Assembly: GCF_007559435.1 (NCBI RefSeq)
Contig: NZ_VMBP01000005.1
Span: 62,001-126,000 of the forward strand
Length of the DNA: 64,000 bases
DNA from: Ancylobacter moscoviensis
Lineage (GTDB): Bacteria > Pseudomonadota > Alphaproteobacteria > Rhizobiales > Xanthobacteraceae
Direction of reading: 5' to 3'
Within the stretch, counting starts at the first letter, position 1. Every line of letters begins with the position of its first letter. The notes under the pieces are model-generated. The model had not been told where the DNA came from. It ran no database searches and saw only the letters and a program-made list of their open reading frames with translations. Positions 1 to 8,519 of this stretch are shown here, in pieces. Position numbers and translations under genes: made by a program.

Positions 1-1
1 C

Positions 2-691
2 GGCTCGCTCGCCGTCGCCCCCAGCCTGTTCCCCGACCTTTCCTACAATGTCGAGAACGACCTCGCTCCGGTCGGCATGGTGATGTTCGGCCCCTATGTG
101 CTGGCGGTGAACCCGTCCGTGCCGGCCAAGAACGTCTCCGAACTGGTCGCCTATGCCAAGGCGAACCCCGGCAAGCTGGCGGTGGCGAATTCCGGCGTCG
201 GTGCGCTCAACCACATCACCGCCGTCGCGCTCGCCCGCGATCTCGGCATCGGCTGGAAGAACGTACCCTACAAGGGCGGTGCCGCCGCCTCGCGCGCCGT
301 CGTTTCCGGCGAGAGCAACGTCATCATCAACGGCGCCACCGCGACGCTGCCCTTCGTCACCAACAAGCAGCTCGTCGGCATCGCCGTGACCGGCGAGGAG
401 CGGCTCGCCGCGCTGCCGGATGTCGAGACCTTCAAGGAGGCGAAGCTGCCTCTGAACGACGCCGGCACCTGGCAGGGCCTGCTCACCACCGGCAAGACCC
501 CGCCGGAAGTGGTCGCGCGGCTGAACGGGGAGCTCAACAAGATCCTCGCCCTGCCGGAGATCCAGGCGAAGATCGCCGAGCAGGGCGGCTCGCCGCGTCC
601 CGGCACGCCGGAGGCGGTCAAGAGCTGGCTCGTCACCAACATCAAGAGCTGGGGCGACATCGTTCGCGCCGCCGACATCAAGACCAACTGA
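2..691 (+). CDS. TctC/Bug-family tripartite tricarboxylate transporter substrate-binding protein (5' partial)
   Basis: Periplasmic solute-binding component of a TctABC-type secondary carboxylate importer. The reading frame is open from base 2, so the signal peptide and N-terminal lobe lie outside the window and 229 residues remain of a family usually about 320 long. Visible Bug-family features are the NSGVGALNHITAVAL stretch, the VPYKGGAAA loop that normally contacts the carboxylate ligand, and the C-terminal helix ending at the stop. The first in-frame ATG, at 77, is not the true start because the residues before it continue the fold. tctB begins 10 bases downstream. The ligand cannot be read from the sequence; the neighbouring aldolase and reductase suggest an aldarate or other hydroxy-dicarboxylate. 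Confidence 0.9.
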   Translation, partial: GSLAVAPSLFPDLSYNVENDLAPVGMVMFGPYVLAVNPSVPAKNVSELVAYAKANPGKLAVANSGVGALNHITAVALARDLGIGWKNVPYKGGAAASRAVVSGESNVIINGATATLPFVTNKQLVGIAVTGEERLAALPDVETFKEAKLPLNDAGTWQGLLTTGKTPPEVVARLNGELNKILALPEIQAKIAEQGGSPRPGTPEAVKSWLVTNIKSWGDIVRAADIKTN

Positions 692-701
692 ACCGGCGGC
701 G

Positions 702-1160
702 GTGCGCGTCGTGACCACACGCAGGTTCGACTGGCCGGACCTTCTGTTCGGCCTCTTCCTCATCGCGGTGGCGGCGGGCACCTTCGCCGCCACCTGGAGG
801 CTCGCCGGCGGTTCGGCGGCCGATATGGGGCCGGGCTACATGCCGCGGGCCATCGCGCTGGCGCTGCTGGCCTTCGGCCTGTTCTTCGCCGGGCGCGGGC
901 TGCTGCGTGGCCATGCCGGCATCCCGCGGGTGCAGCTACGCCCCATCCTCGGCGTCGGCGCCTCGGTGGGGGCCTTCGCGCTGCTGATCGAGGGCGCGGG
1001 CCTCGCCGCCGCCTCGCTGGCGGCCATCCTCATCGCGGCCTGTGCCAGCCGCGAGAGCCGCTTCCTCGAAGTCATCCTGTTCGGTCTCGTCATCACCGCC
1101 GGCGCGGTCCTTCTCTTCGTGAAGGCGCTCGCCCTGCCGGTGGCGATCTGGCCGTGGTGA
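702..1160 (+). CDS. tctB: TctB-family small membrane subunit of tripartite tricarboxylate transporter
   Basis: Small membrane subunit that joins TctA in the carboxylate importer. The protein has 152 residues, as expected for TctB, with four hydrophobic segments at about 9-28, 50-68, 82-115 and 122-145. The GTG start at 702 lies 10 bases after the tctC stop, and the gene ends 16 bases before tctA, so the three genes are one operon in the order C-B-A. TctB sequences diverge widely, so the call rests on hydropathy, length and position as much as on sequence. Confidence 0.85.
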   Translation: MRVVTTRRFDWPDLLFGLFLIAVAAGTFAATWRLAGGSAADMGPGYMPRAIALALLAFGLFFAGRGLLRGHAGIPRVQLRPILGVGASVGAFALLIEGAGLAAASLAAILIAACASRESRFLEVILFGLVITAGAVLLFVKALALPVAIWPW

Positions 1161-1176
1161 GCGGAGCAGGCGCGCG

Positions 1177-2676
1177 ATGGAACTGTTCGACAACCTGTTT
1201 CTCGGCCTCTCCACGGCCCTGCAGTTCAACAACCTGATCTACTGCCTGATCGGCGTGGTCATCGGCACCGCCATCGGCGTGCTGCCGGGCATCGGGCCGA
1301 TCCCGACGGTGGCGCTGCTGCTGCCCTTCACCTTCGGGCTGGCACCGGCCTCGTCCCTCATCATGCTCGCCGGCATCTTCTACGGCGCGCAGTATGGCGG
1401 CTCGACCACGGCGATCCTGGTGAACGTGCCGGGCGAAACCTCGTCGGTCGTCACCTGCCTCGACGGCCACGAGATGGCGAAGCGCGGCCGCGCCGGCCCG
1501 GCGCTCGCCATCGCCGCCATCTCGTCCTTCTTCGCCGGCACGGTGGCGACGGTGGTCATCGCGGTGCTCAGCCTGCCGCTGGCGGCGCTGGCGCTGAAGT
1601 TCACCGCCGTCGAGTATTTCAGCCTGCTGGTGCTCGGCCTGTTCGCGGCCGTCATCCTCGCCCATGGCTCGGTGGCGAAGTCGCTCGCCATGGTCTTCCT
1701 CGGGCTGCTGATCGGGACCGTCGGCATCGACGTCAATTCTGGCGTCGCGCGCATGACCTTCGGCATTCCCGCCCTGTCGGACGGGCTGGATTTCGTGCCC
1801 GTCGCCATGGGCATGTTCGGCCTCGCCGAGATCATCGCCAATCTGGAGCGCCCCGAGGTGCGGCAGGTGGTGAGCCAGAAGCTGCGCGACCTCGTTCCCT
1901 CGCGCGCCGACCTGAAGGCGGCGTTCCCCGCCATGGTGCGCGGTACCTTCATCGGCTCGGCGCTCGGCGTGCTGCCGGGCGGCGGCGCGGCGCTGCCGCC
2001 CTTCACCGCCTATGCGCTGGAGAAGAAGGTGGCGAAGGACCCCTCGCGCTTCGGCAAGGGGGCCATCGAGGGCGTCGCCGGGCCGGAGGCGGCCAACAAT
2101 GCCGGCGCGCAGACCAGCTTCATCCCGCTGCTGACGCTTGGCATTCCCGCCAACGCCCTGATGGCGCTGATGATCGGCGCGCTGATGATGCAGGGCATCC
2201 AGCCCGGCCCGCAGGTCATGACCGAGCAGCCCGAACTCGTCTGGGGCGTCATCGCCTCGATGTGGACCGGCAACCTCATGCTGCTGATCATCAACCTGCC
2301 GCTGGTCGGGCTGTGGGTCTCGATGCTGAAGATCCCCTACCGGCTGCTCTTCCCCGCCATCGTGCTGTTCTGCTGCATCGGCACCTACGGCATCTCCAAC
2401 AGCGCCTTCAACGTCTGGCTGATGCTGGGCTGCGCGGTGGTCGGCTACTTCTTCATCAAGGTGGGCGTGGAGCCGGCCCCGCTGCTGCTGGGCCTCGTGC
2501 TCGGGCCGCAGCTCGAAGAAAACTTCCGCCGTGCCATGCAGCTCTCCGACGGCGACCCGTCGGTGTTCGTCACCCGGCCGATCAGCGCCGTGCTGCTCGG
2601 CATCGTCGCCCTCATGCTCATCGCCATGCTTTCCCCGGCGGTGCTGAAGACCCGCAAGGAAGCGCTCGCCGAATAG
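1177..2676 (+). CDS. tctA: TctA-family large permease of tripartite tricarboxylate transporter
   Basis: Large integral-membrane permease of the tripartite carboxylate importer, driven by an ion gradient rather than ATP. The 499-residue length matches the family. It shows the conserved N-terminal glycine/proline stretch GVLPGIGPIPTVALLLPFTF, a duplicated half (GVLPGGGAALPPFTAYALEK, around residue 267), the SFIPLLTLGIPANALMALM segment, and about ten further hydrophobic spans. ATG 1177 follows GGAGCAGGCG. A short GC hairpin (2680-2695) lies between its stop and the aldolase gene and could set relative message levels within the operon. Confidence 0.95.
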   Translation: MELFDNLFLGLSTALQFNNLIYCLIGVVIGTAIGVLPGIGPIPTVALLLPFTFGLAPASSLIMLAGIFYGAQYGGSTTAILVNVPGETSSVVTCLDGHEMAKRGRAGPALAIAAISSFFAGTVATVVIAVLSLPLAALALKFTAVEYFSLLVLGLFAAVILAHGSVAKSLAMVFLGLLIGTVGIDVNSGVARMTFGIPALSDGLDFVPVAMGMFGLAEIIANLERPEVRQVVSQKLRDLVPSRADLKAAFPAMVRGTFIGSALGVLPGGGAALPPFTAYALEKKVAKDPSRFGKGAIEGVAGPEAANNAGAQTSFIPLLTLGIPANALMALMIGALMMQGIQPGPQVMTEQPELVWGVIASMWTGNLMLLIINLPLVGLWVSMLKIPYRLLFPAIVLFCCIGTYGISNSAFNVWLMLGCAVVGYFFIKVGVEPAPLLLGLVLGPQLEENFRRAMQLSDGDPSVFVTRPISAVLLGIVALMLIAMLSPAVLKTRKEALAE

Positions 2677-2679
2677 TCC

Positions 2680-2695
2680 GGCGGCTTCCGCCGCC
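2680..2695 (+). other. Short GC hairpin between tctA and the aldolase gene
   Basis: GGCGGC, loop TTCC, GCCGCC is a perfect 6-bp stem just after the tctA stop. It has no T run, so it is more likely a message-processing or stability element within the operon than a terminator. Confidence 0.3.
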
Positions 2696-2731
2696 TCGTC
2701 CCCGATGTCCGTACCCAGAAGGACCTTTTCC

Positions 2732-3496
2732 GTGGAACTGCCCGTCAACACGTTCAAGCGCACGCTCATCGCCGGCCAGCAGCAGATCGGCTTCTGGAAC
2801 TCCATGGCGAGCCCGACCGCCACCGAAATCCTCGCCGGCTCCGGCTTCGACTGGCTGATCATCGACGGCGAGCATGCGCCGAACGACGTTCCCGGCGTTC
2901 TCTCCCAGCTTCACGCCACGATGGAGAACGCCACGCACCCGATCGTGCGCATCCCGGTGAACGACCCGATCGTCTTCAAGCGCTTCCTCGACATCGGCAC
3001 GCAGACCTTCCTCGTGCCCATGGTGGAGACCGCCGAGCAGGCCCGGGCGGCGGCGGCGGCGACGCGCTTCCCGCCGGACGGCATCCGCGGCTTCGCCGGC
3101 GCGGCGCGCGCCTCGCGCTATGGGCGCGTGGCGAACTACCACAAGCGCGCCCATGAGGAGCTGTGCATCCTGGTGCAGATCGAGACGCAGCAGGCGCTCG
3201 ACAACATCGAGGCCATCGCGGCGGTGCCGGGCATCGACGGGCTGTTCGTCGGGCCGGGCGATCTCTCCTCCGATCTGGGCTATCTCGGCGACCAGGGCAA
3301 TCCCTACATCGTCGAGTTGATCGAGGCCTCCATCCGCCGCATCGTGGCCACCGGCAAACCGGCCGGCATTCTCACGGGCGACGAAGGCCTCGCACGGCGC
3401 TACATGGCGGCGGGCTGCACCTTCACGGCGGTGGGCATCGACACCGGCCTGCTCGCCCGCAGCTCCGAGGCGATCGCCCGCAAGTTCAAGGCGTGA
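2732..3496 (+). CDS. HpcH/HpaI-family class II pyruvate aldolase
   Basis: Metal-dependent aldolase that cleaves a 2-keto-4-hydroxy acid into pyruvate and an aldehyde. Seen: GFDWLIIDGEHAPND with the catalytic-base His, VRIPVNDP with the pyruvate-binding Arg, the metal ligands Glu in LVQIETQ and Asp in GPGDLSSD, and length 254, typical of the family. GTG 2732 is chosen because AGAAGGA sits 8 bases upstream and the protein then begins ELPVNTFK; an ATG at 2705 would add nine atypical residues. Sequence resembles both 4-hydroxy-2-oxoheptanedioate aldolase (HpaI) and 5-keto-4-deoxyglucarate aldolase (GarL). The next gene, a tartronate-semialdehyde-type reductase, favours a GarL-like role, but this is inference. 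Confidence 0.88.
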   Translation: MELPVNTFKRTLIAGQQQIGFWNSMASPTATEILAGSGFDWLIIDGEHAPNDVPGVLSQLHATMENATHPIVRIPVNDPIVFKRFLDIGTQTFLVPMVETAEQARAAAAATRFPPDGIRGFAGAARASRYGRVANYHKRAHEELCILVQIETQQALDNIEAIAAVPGIDGLFVGPGDLSSDLGYLGDQGNPYIVELIEASIRRIVATGKPAGILTGDEGLARRYMAAGCTFTAVGIDTGLLARSSEAIARKFKA

Positions 3497-3525
3497 GCCA
3501 CATCCACTTCCCGAAGGATCGACAC

Positions 3526-4413
3526 ATGAAACTCGGCTTCGTCGGCCTTGGCATCATGGGAACCCCCATGGCCGGCCACCTCATCGACGCGGGTCACGCG
3601 CTGCATGCCCATTCGCGCAGCGGCGTGCCGCAGCTGCTGATCGAGGCCGGCGCCGCCGCCTGCTCCTCCCCGCGGGAGGTGGCGCAGGCGGCGGACGTGA
3701 TCTTCACCATGCTGCCCGACACCGGCGATGTCGGCCGGGTGCTCTTCGGTGAGAACGGGATCGCGGCGGGTCTTTCGGCGGGGAAGATCGTGGTGGACAT
3801 GTCGTCGATCGCACCGGTCGAGACGAAGGAGTTCGCCGCGAAGATCAACGCGCTGGGCTGCGATTATCTCGACGCGCCGGTGTCCGGCGGCGAGGTCGGC
3901 GCCAAGGCGGCCTCGCTGACCATCATGGTCGGCGGGCCGGAGAAGGCGTTCGCGACGGTGAAGCCGCTGTTCGAGAAGATGGGCAAGAACATCACGCTGG
4001 TGGGCGGCAATGGCGACGGGCAGACCACCAAGGTGGCGAACCAGATCATCGTGGCGCTGACCATCCAGGCGGTGGGCGAGGCGCTGTTGTTCGCCTCCAA
4101 GGCGGGCGCCGACCCGGCGAAGGTGCGCGAGGCGCTGATGGGCGGCTTCGCCAATTCGCGCATCCTCGAGGTGCATGGGGAGCGGATGGTGAAGCGGACC
4201 TTCAACCCGGGCTTCCGGATCGAGCTGCACCAGAAGGACCTGAACCTCGCTCTGACGGGGGCGCGGCAGCTTCAGATGGCGCTTCCGGCGACGGCGCTGG
4301 CGCAGCAGCTTTTCAGCGCCTGCGCGGCGAATGGCGGGGCGGCGTGGGACCATTCGGCGCTGGTGAAGGCGCTGGAGATGCTCGCCAACCACACCGTCGC
4401 CCCCGATGCCTGA
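3526..4413 (+). CDS. garR: 2-hydroxy-3-oxopropionate (tartronate semialdehyde) reductase family
   Basis: Beta-hydroxyacid dehydrogenase that reduces tartronate semialdehyde to glycerate with NAD(P)H. Seen in 295 residues: the N-terminal Rossmann motif GFVGLGIMGTPMAGHL (4-19), the substrate-binding DAPVSGGEVGAK (116-127), the catalytic Lys169 in GQTTKVANQ, and the all-helical C-terminal domain. ATG 3526 is preceded by GAAGGA and follows the aldolase stop by 29 bases. If the aldolase releases tartronate semialdehyde, this enzyme completes an aldarate-to-pyruvate-plus-glycerate route. A glyoxylate/4-hydroxybutyrate or 3-hydroxyisobutyrate activity is the main alternative in this superfamily. Confidence 0.88.
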   Translation: MKLGFVGLGIMGTPMAGHLIDAGHALHAHSRSGVPQLLIEAGAAACSSPREVAQAADVIFTMLPDTGDVGRVLFGENGIAAGLSAGKIVVDMSSIAPVETKEFAAKINALGCDYLDAPVSGGEVGAKAASLTIMVGGPEKAFATVKPLFEKMGKNITLVGGNGDGQTTKVANQIIVALTIQAVGEALLFASKAGADPAKVREALMGGFANSRILEVHGERMVKRTFNPGFRIELHQKDLNLALTGARQLQMALPATALAQQLFSACAANGGAAWDHSALVKALEMLANHTVAPDA

Positions 4414-4428
4414 CGGGAAGTGAATGCG

Positions 4429-4457
4429 CCGCCGCCGTGCCAGGCGGCGGTGTCTTT
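4429..4457 (+). terminator. Putative terminator after the tct-aldolase-reductase operon
   Basis: CCGCCGCC (4429-4436), loop GTGCCA, GGCGGCGG (4443-4450), followed by TGTCTTT. It lies between two convergent genes, the reductase and an AraC regulator. The T tract is short and interrupted, so termination strength is uncertain. Confidence 0.5.
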
Positions 4458-4468
4458 CGGTCCAGCGG

Positions 4469-5581
4469 TCAGGTGCGAAGGCGGCGCAGCAGGGTCTCCA
4501 GGCGCGAGGCTCCGGCATCGGCCGGCGGCGTGCCGTCATCCTCCTGCGGTCCGCTTCCCGTCCAGCCCATCTTGCGGACGGCGCGGGGCGAAACGCCGAA
4601 TTCGTGCTTGAAGGCGCGACTGAAGGTCGAGGCGTCGGGAAAACCGCACTGTTCCGCGATGCGGACGATGGAGCGCGTGTCGGACGTGTCGAGCAGGGCA
4701 TCGCGCGTGCGCAGCAGCCGTTGGCGCCGGATATAGGCCGCCACGCCCCCGAGCGGCTCGAAGGAGCGGTAGAGCCGCGAGCGCGACACGAACAGCTCCT
4801 CGGCCAGCGAGGCCGGCGAGAGATCGGCGTCGTCGATCTTCTGCTCGATGAGGCGGCGGGCGCGTTCGAGCAGCCGGACATCGGTGGCGCCGCGCTCGGC
4901 GGCCGGATCGTTGCGGCAGGAGGCGACGCACGCCTCGACCAGCCCGCGCGTGGCGCCCAGCACGCCCGCCAGATCCGAGGGCCGCAGGCGCGGCAATTGC
5001 CGGTCGAGGCCGAGCAGGAAATCCGCCAGCAGCCGGGCCGCCCCGCTTTCCAGCCGGTGGTCGAGCATGCCGCTGATCTCGTGCAGCGAGGGGAACAGGT
5101 CACGCGGCATGAACAGCGCCAGCAGCCGGCGCGTCTCCAGCTCGGTCTGGAACGGCTCGGCGAGGCAATGGAAGCTCAGCCGGATCGTGTCCGGCGCAGC
5201 GGGGTCGTCCCGTAGCAGCACGTACCAGTGCTCCAGCGTGGATTTGCGCGCATGGCGCCAGCCGAAGGCATAGCCCGGGCCGGGAAGATGCCCGCTGACC
5301 AGGGCCAGCCTTCCGAGGTCCCACAGGGTCTGCTGGATCGGGAAGGCGCCGTCGCGCCCGCGCACCAGATGCAGCTCGACAACCCCGCTGAACGCTGCGC
5401 GGAACGCGTCGAACGGGACGGCTCCGGGAAGCGCATCGGCTGCCAGCTCGAGCGGTTCCAGGGGCGCGTCGTCTTCCCTCCGGCATGAATCTTCAGGTGG
5501 CATTGGGATCATGAGGGAAGCGGATCGGAAATGCGCCGTGCGATTCGGCCGGGAGCGGAGGGGGCGGGAGAAGGGCGTCAT
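4469..5581 (-). CDS. AraC-family transcriptional regulator
   Basis: DNA-binding regulator with an N-terminal AraC-ligand-binding-like region (about residues 45-230 of 370) and a C-terminal double helix-turn-helix: DLSPASLAEELFVSRSRLYR is the first recognition unit, and VRIAEQCGFPDASTFSRAFK-HEFGVSPRA is the conserved second unit. The most upstream start is ATG 5581; an internal ATG at 5512 would remove a basic 23-residue leader and neither has a strong ribosome-binding site. It converges with the aldarate-type operon and diverges from the LysR gene, so it may control the operon from a distance, but no target is proven. Confidence 0.88.
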   Translation of the reverse strand: MTPFSRPLRSRPNRTAHFRSASLMIPMPPEDSCRREDDAPLEPLELAADALPGAVPFDAFRAAFSGVVELHLVRGRDGAFPIQQTLWDLGRLALVSGHLPGPGYAFGWRHARKSTLEHWYVLLRDDPAAPDTIRLSFHCLAEPFQTELETRRLLALFMPRDLFPSLHEISGMLDHRLESGAARLLADFLLGLDRQLPRLRPSDLAGVLGATRGLVEACVASCRNDPAAERGATDVRLLERARRLIEQKIDDADLSPASLAEELFVSRSRLYRSFEPLGGVAAYIRRQRLLRTRDALLDTSDTRSIVRIAEQCGFPDASTFSRAFKHEFGVSPRAVRKMGWTGSGPQEDDGTPPADAGASRLETLLRRLRT

Positions 5582-5743
5582 GCACCATCAGGTGCTGGTT
5601 CCATCTCCGGAGAGGGTTGTGGTCGTGCAGTAAACCTCCTGCGTGATGCCTATTGAATCGTATAATTTTCATAGAGTTCGGCCGATGCGGTCCGGATGTA
5701 CGTCGAAATACGAGGGTGGTTCTGCTTCTGGACGACCTTGCCA

Positions 5744-5780
5744 GCGAATAATTATTGCGTAAACGCTGAAGTTATTTCAG
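5744..5780 (+). promoter_or_regulatory. Candidate LysR-type operator dyads upstream of the LysR gene
   Basis: Two dyads lie 33-66 bases upstream of the LysR start in an AT-rich spacer: the 10-base palindrome AATAATTATT (5747-5756), and CTGAA-N5-TTCAG (5766-5780), which has the interrupted-dyad shape bound by LysR regulators. Autoregulation is inferred from position only. Confidence 0.35.
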
Positions 5781-5812
5781 TGTGGTCATGAATTTCGTTC
5801 ACGGGGCGGGGC

Positions 5813-6769
5813 ATGTCCGTACAGAGAGTCGACCTGAATCTGTTCAGGGTGTTCGAGACGGTGCTCCACTGCCGAAGCGTCAGCGGCGCCAGCCGCGAAC
5901 TGGGCGTGACCGCCTCCGCCGTGAGCCATGCGCTCGCGCGCCTGCGGCAGGCGGTGGGCGACGAGCTGTTCGTGCCGGGCGAGAACGGTATGGAGCCGAC
6001 GCCGCGCGCCCGCGAAATCGCCCCGGCGATCCTCGACGGGCTGGAGCGGATCGAGGAGGCGATCAAGACCAAGCCCTTCGAGCCCTCCAATTCGGCGCGC
6101 ACCTTTCGCATCTCGGCCACCGACTACGGCACCACCGTCATCCTGACCCGCCTCATCGAGCGGCTGGCGAAGACGGCGCCGCAGCTGGAGCTGCGCATCT
6201 TCCCCTACAACCGGATGGACGTGATCCGGCACCTCGACGAAGGCCGTCTCGATCTCGTCATCGGCTGGTTCGCCGACCTTCCCGAACATCTGCGGCGAAC
6301 CGAGGTGCTGGTGGACCGCGAGGCCATCGTGGTGCGCCGGGGGCATCCGCTCATCGGCCAGCCGATCGACCGGGACCGGCTGTTCTCCTACCCCTTCGTG
6401 GTGGTGGAACTCACCGGCAGCGGTGAGCAGGCGGCCGAAGGCTTCATCGACGAGCGCGGCGTCTGGCGGCGCGTCTGGATCGACCGGCTGCTGATCGAGA
6501 CCAGCGACGAGGACGCCGTCGCGCATGTGGCGGTCTCGCTGCCGCATTACGCCGCCGTGCCCGGCATTCTGTCGGCGACCGACATGGTGGCGACGCTGCC
6601 GGAGCGCATGGCGCGCCGGATCGCCGACGCGGGAACCCATGAGATCCTCGAACTGCCCTATGACCCGCTTGAGGTCGCCGCGGAGGCGATCTGGCACCAG
6701 CGCGGGGATCGCGACGGCGGGTTGCAGTGGCTGCTGGGCGAACTGGTCGATGTCATGCGCTCCGCGTGA
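5813..6769 (+). CDS. LysR-family transcriptional regulator
   Basis: Regulator of 318 residues with the usual layout: N-terminal winged helix-turn-helix (about 5-65; LNLFRVFETVLHCRSVSGAS then VTASAVSHALARLRQAVGDELF), then a periplasmic-binding-protein-like effector domain from about 90. The effector domain most resembles the NodD/PNP-regulator branch (RISATDYGTTVILTRLIERL). ATG 5813 follows GGGGCGGGG. It stands alone between an AraC gene (divergent) and a MocR gene (convergent), so its target is not given by context. Confidence 0.9.
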   Translation: MSVQRVDLNLFRVFETVLHCRSVSGASRELGVTASAVSHALARLRQAVGDELFVPGENGMEPTPRAREIAPAILDGLERIEEAIKTKPFEPSNSARTFRISATDYGTTVILTRLIERLAKTAPQLELRIFPYNRMDVIRHLDEGRLDLVIGWFADLPEHLRRTEVLVDREAIVVRRGHPLIGQPIDRDRLFSYPFVVVELTGSGEQAAEGFIDERGVWRRVWIDRLLIETSDEDAVAHVAVSLPHYAAVPGILSATDMVATLPERMARRIADAGTHEILELPYDPLEVAAEAIWHQRGDRDGGLQWLLGELVDVMRSA

Positions 6770-7015
6770 GCGTTTGTCTGGTCCGGAATATCTCCCACGG
6801 GTGACCGATAGAAAATGACGCCGCGTCCCATTTATATGCAGGGCGTCTCCACTTCTTTCTGTCTATAATACAGTAGATAAAGTAATAATTGAGACGATAC
6901 GCAACTTTCGCCAGTATATAGCCGACGCAGGTGAGGGGCGTTCCTGTGGGCAGGCCGGGGCGTCGCGAGGGATCGGCGCCGCCGAGCAGCGGTCGGTGGA
7001 CCTCGTCGGGCCGGT

Positions 7016-8404
7016 TCAGCGCAAGGTCTGGGCAAGGACGCGCAGCACCTGCGCGTTCATTTGCGCCACGTTGAAGCGCATGAGGTCGCCGGCCGACTGG
7101 GTGACGCTGAAGACGTTCCCCGGCGCCAGCACCACCCCTTCGCGCAGCGCCGCCTTCGCCACCTCGGCGGCGTCCCGCCCCTCCGGCAGGCGGCACCAGA
7201 GATAGAAGCCGCCGCGCGGCAGCGTCCAGGGCACGACGCCAAGTCCCTCCAGCGGATCGAGGATCTCCCGCCGGCGCTTGGCCAGCCGATTGCGCAGCCC
7301 GGCGAGGTGCTTGCGGTAGCTGCCGTCGGTGAGCGTGGCGGCGACGAGTTCGGCGGCAACCGGGCTCGGGCCGCCGAAATTCGTCGCCACCTGGAGGTCG
7401 ATGAGGCTCTCGATCCAGTCCGGCCGGGCGACGATGTAGCCGCAGCGGATCGAGGCCGACAGCGCCTTGGAGAAGCTGCCGATGCGGATCACCCGCGACA
7501 GCCCGTCCAGCGCGGCGAGGCGCGGGGAGGGCTCCGGCTCGAAATCGGCGAAGATCTCGTCCTCCACGATGGTGAGATCGTGGGCCGCCGCCGCGGTCAG
7601 GACACGGTGCGCGGTCGAGGGCGAGAGCGTGGCACCGGTCGGGTTATGAAGCGCCGCGTTGGTGATGTAGAGCCGCGGGCGGTGGGTAGCGAGCGCCTCG
7701 TTGAAGAGCGCGATGTCCGGCCCCGCCGGCGTGTAGGGAACGCTCACGATCTTCGCCCGGTGGGCGCGCAGCAGGGCCTGGAAGTTGAAGTAGCAGGGGT
7801 CGTCGACCAGCACGGTGTCGCCGGGATTGAGGAGAAAGCGGCAGAGCAGGTCGACCGCCCGCGTGCCCGAGGGCGTGAGAAGAATCTGCTCCGGCCCGGC
7901 ATCGAGGCCCTCCGCCGCGAACTGGCGGGCGAGCAGGCGGCGCAGCGTCGGCGACCCGCGCGTCGCGCCATAATCGGTCAGCACGGCATCGTCGGCCCGC
8001 GCCAGCGCGCGGATCGCCCGCCGGATCGCCGCATTGGGCATCCAGTCGGCGGGAAGCCAGCCGCAGCCGGGCTTCAGCATCTCCGGGCCGGCGTCCAGCG
8101 ATTGCCGCGACACCCAGAAGGGGTCGATCGCGCGGTCGAGCCTCGGTTCCACGTCGCGCGGCGCGACCGGCGCCGGGCTGCCCGCGACATAGAAGCCGGA
8201 GCCGGGGCGGGAACGGATGAGCCCTTCGGCGGCCAGCCGGTCATAGGCTTCGACGACGGTGGAGGGGGAGACCTGCATGTCGCGGGCGAACCGCCGGATC
8301 GAGGGCAGCTTCTCGCCGGGGGTCAGGCTGCGGCTCGCCACGCGCCGGCGGATCGCCGCCATGACGGCCTCGGTGCGGGTGGGCATGGCCTCTTTGGTCT
8401 CCAT
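7016..8404 (-). CDS. MocR/PdxR-type regulator (GntR winged helix fused to class I aminotransferase fold)
   Basis: A 462-residue fusion. Residues about 10-75 form a GntR winged helix (LTPGEKLPSIRRFARDMQVS, STVVEAYDRLAAEGLIRSRP), joined to a fold-type I aminotransferase domain used as a PLP-responsive sensor. The PLP Schiff-base lysine is in SFSKALSASIRCGY, with NPTGATLSP and VDDPCYFNFQ as further cofactor-site stretches. The ATG at 8404 is used; an ATG at 8386 is possible. It is divergent from an EamA-type transporter and three copies of a GTATGG half-site lie between them, so control of that transporter and of itself is likely. Confidence 0.92.
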   Translation of the reverse strand: METKEAMPTRTEAVMAAIRRRVASRSLTPGEKLPSIRRFARDMQVSPSTVVEAYDRLAAEGLIRSRPGSGFYVAGSPAPVAPRDVEPRLDRAIDPFWVSRQSLDAGPEMLKPGCGWLPADWMPNAAIRRAIRALARADDAVLTDYGATRGSPTLRRLLARQFAAEGLDAGPEQILLTPSGTRAVDLLCRFLLNPGDTVLVDDPCYFNFQALLRAHRAKIVSVPYTPAGPDIALFNEALATHRPRLYITNAALHNPTGATLSPSTAHRVLTAAAAHDLTIVEDEIFADFEPEPSPRLAALDGLSRVIRIGSFSKALSASIRCGYIVARPDWIESLIDLQVATNFGGPSPVAAELVAATLTDGSYRKHLAGLRNRLAKRRREILDPLEGLGVVPWTLPRGGFYLWCRLPEGRDAAEVAKAALREGVVLAPGNVFSVTQSAGDLMRFNVAQMNAQVLRVLAQTLR

Positions 8405-8413
8405 GGATGCTAA

Positions 8414-8457
8414 CTGTATGGCTTCCGTTATCCATACTGTTTGGCTCCACCGTATGG
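8414..8457. promoter_or_regulatory. Probable MocR operator: three GTATGG half-sites
   Basis: ACTGTATGG (8413-8421) faces CCATACTGT (8432-8440), an inverted pair matching at 8 of 9 positions, and a third GTATGG lies at 8452-8457. They fill the spacer between the divergent MocR and DMT-transporter genes. MocR-type factors are known to bind such repeated half-sites upstream of divergent targets; binding here is inferred. Confidence 0.5.
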
Positions 8458-8519
8458 GAGTGTCGCTGTCGCCGCCAGTCCCGGAGCGCTATCGCGGAAT
8501 GGACGCCAGGGAGACAGAC

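Noticed and set aside
1093..2862. Open reading frame of about 589 codons on the minus strand
   Set aside because: Antisense shadow of tctA; its composition is His/Arg/Gln-rich and the tctA product is unmistakable.
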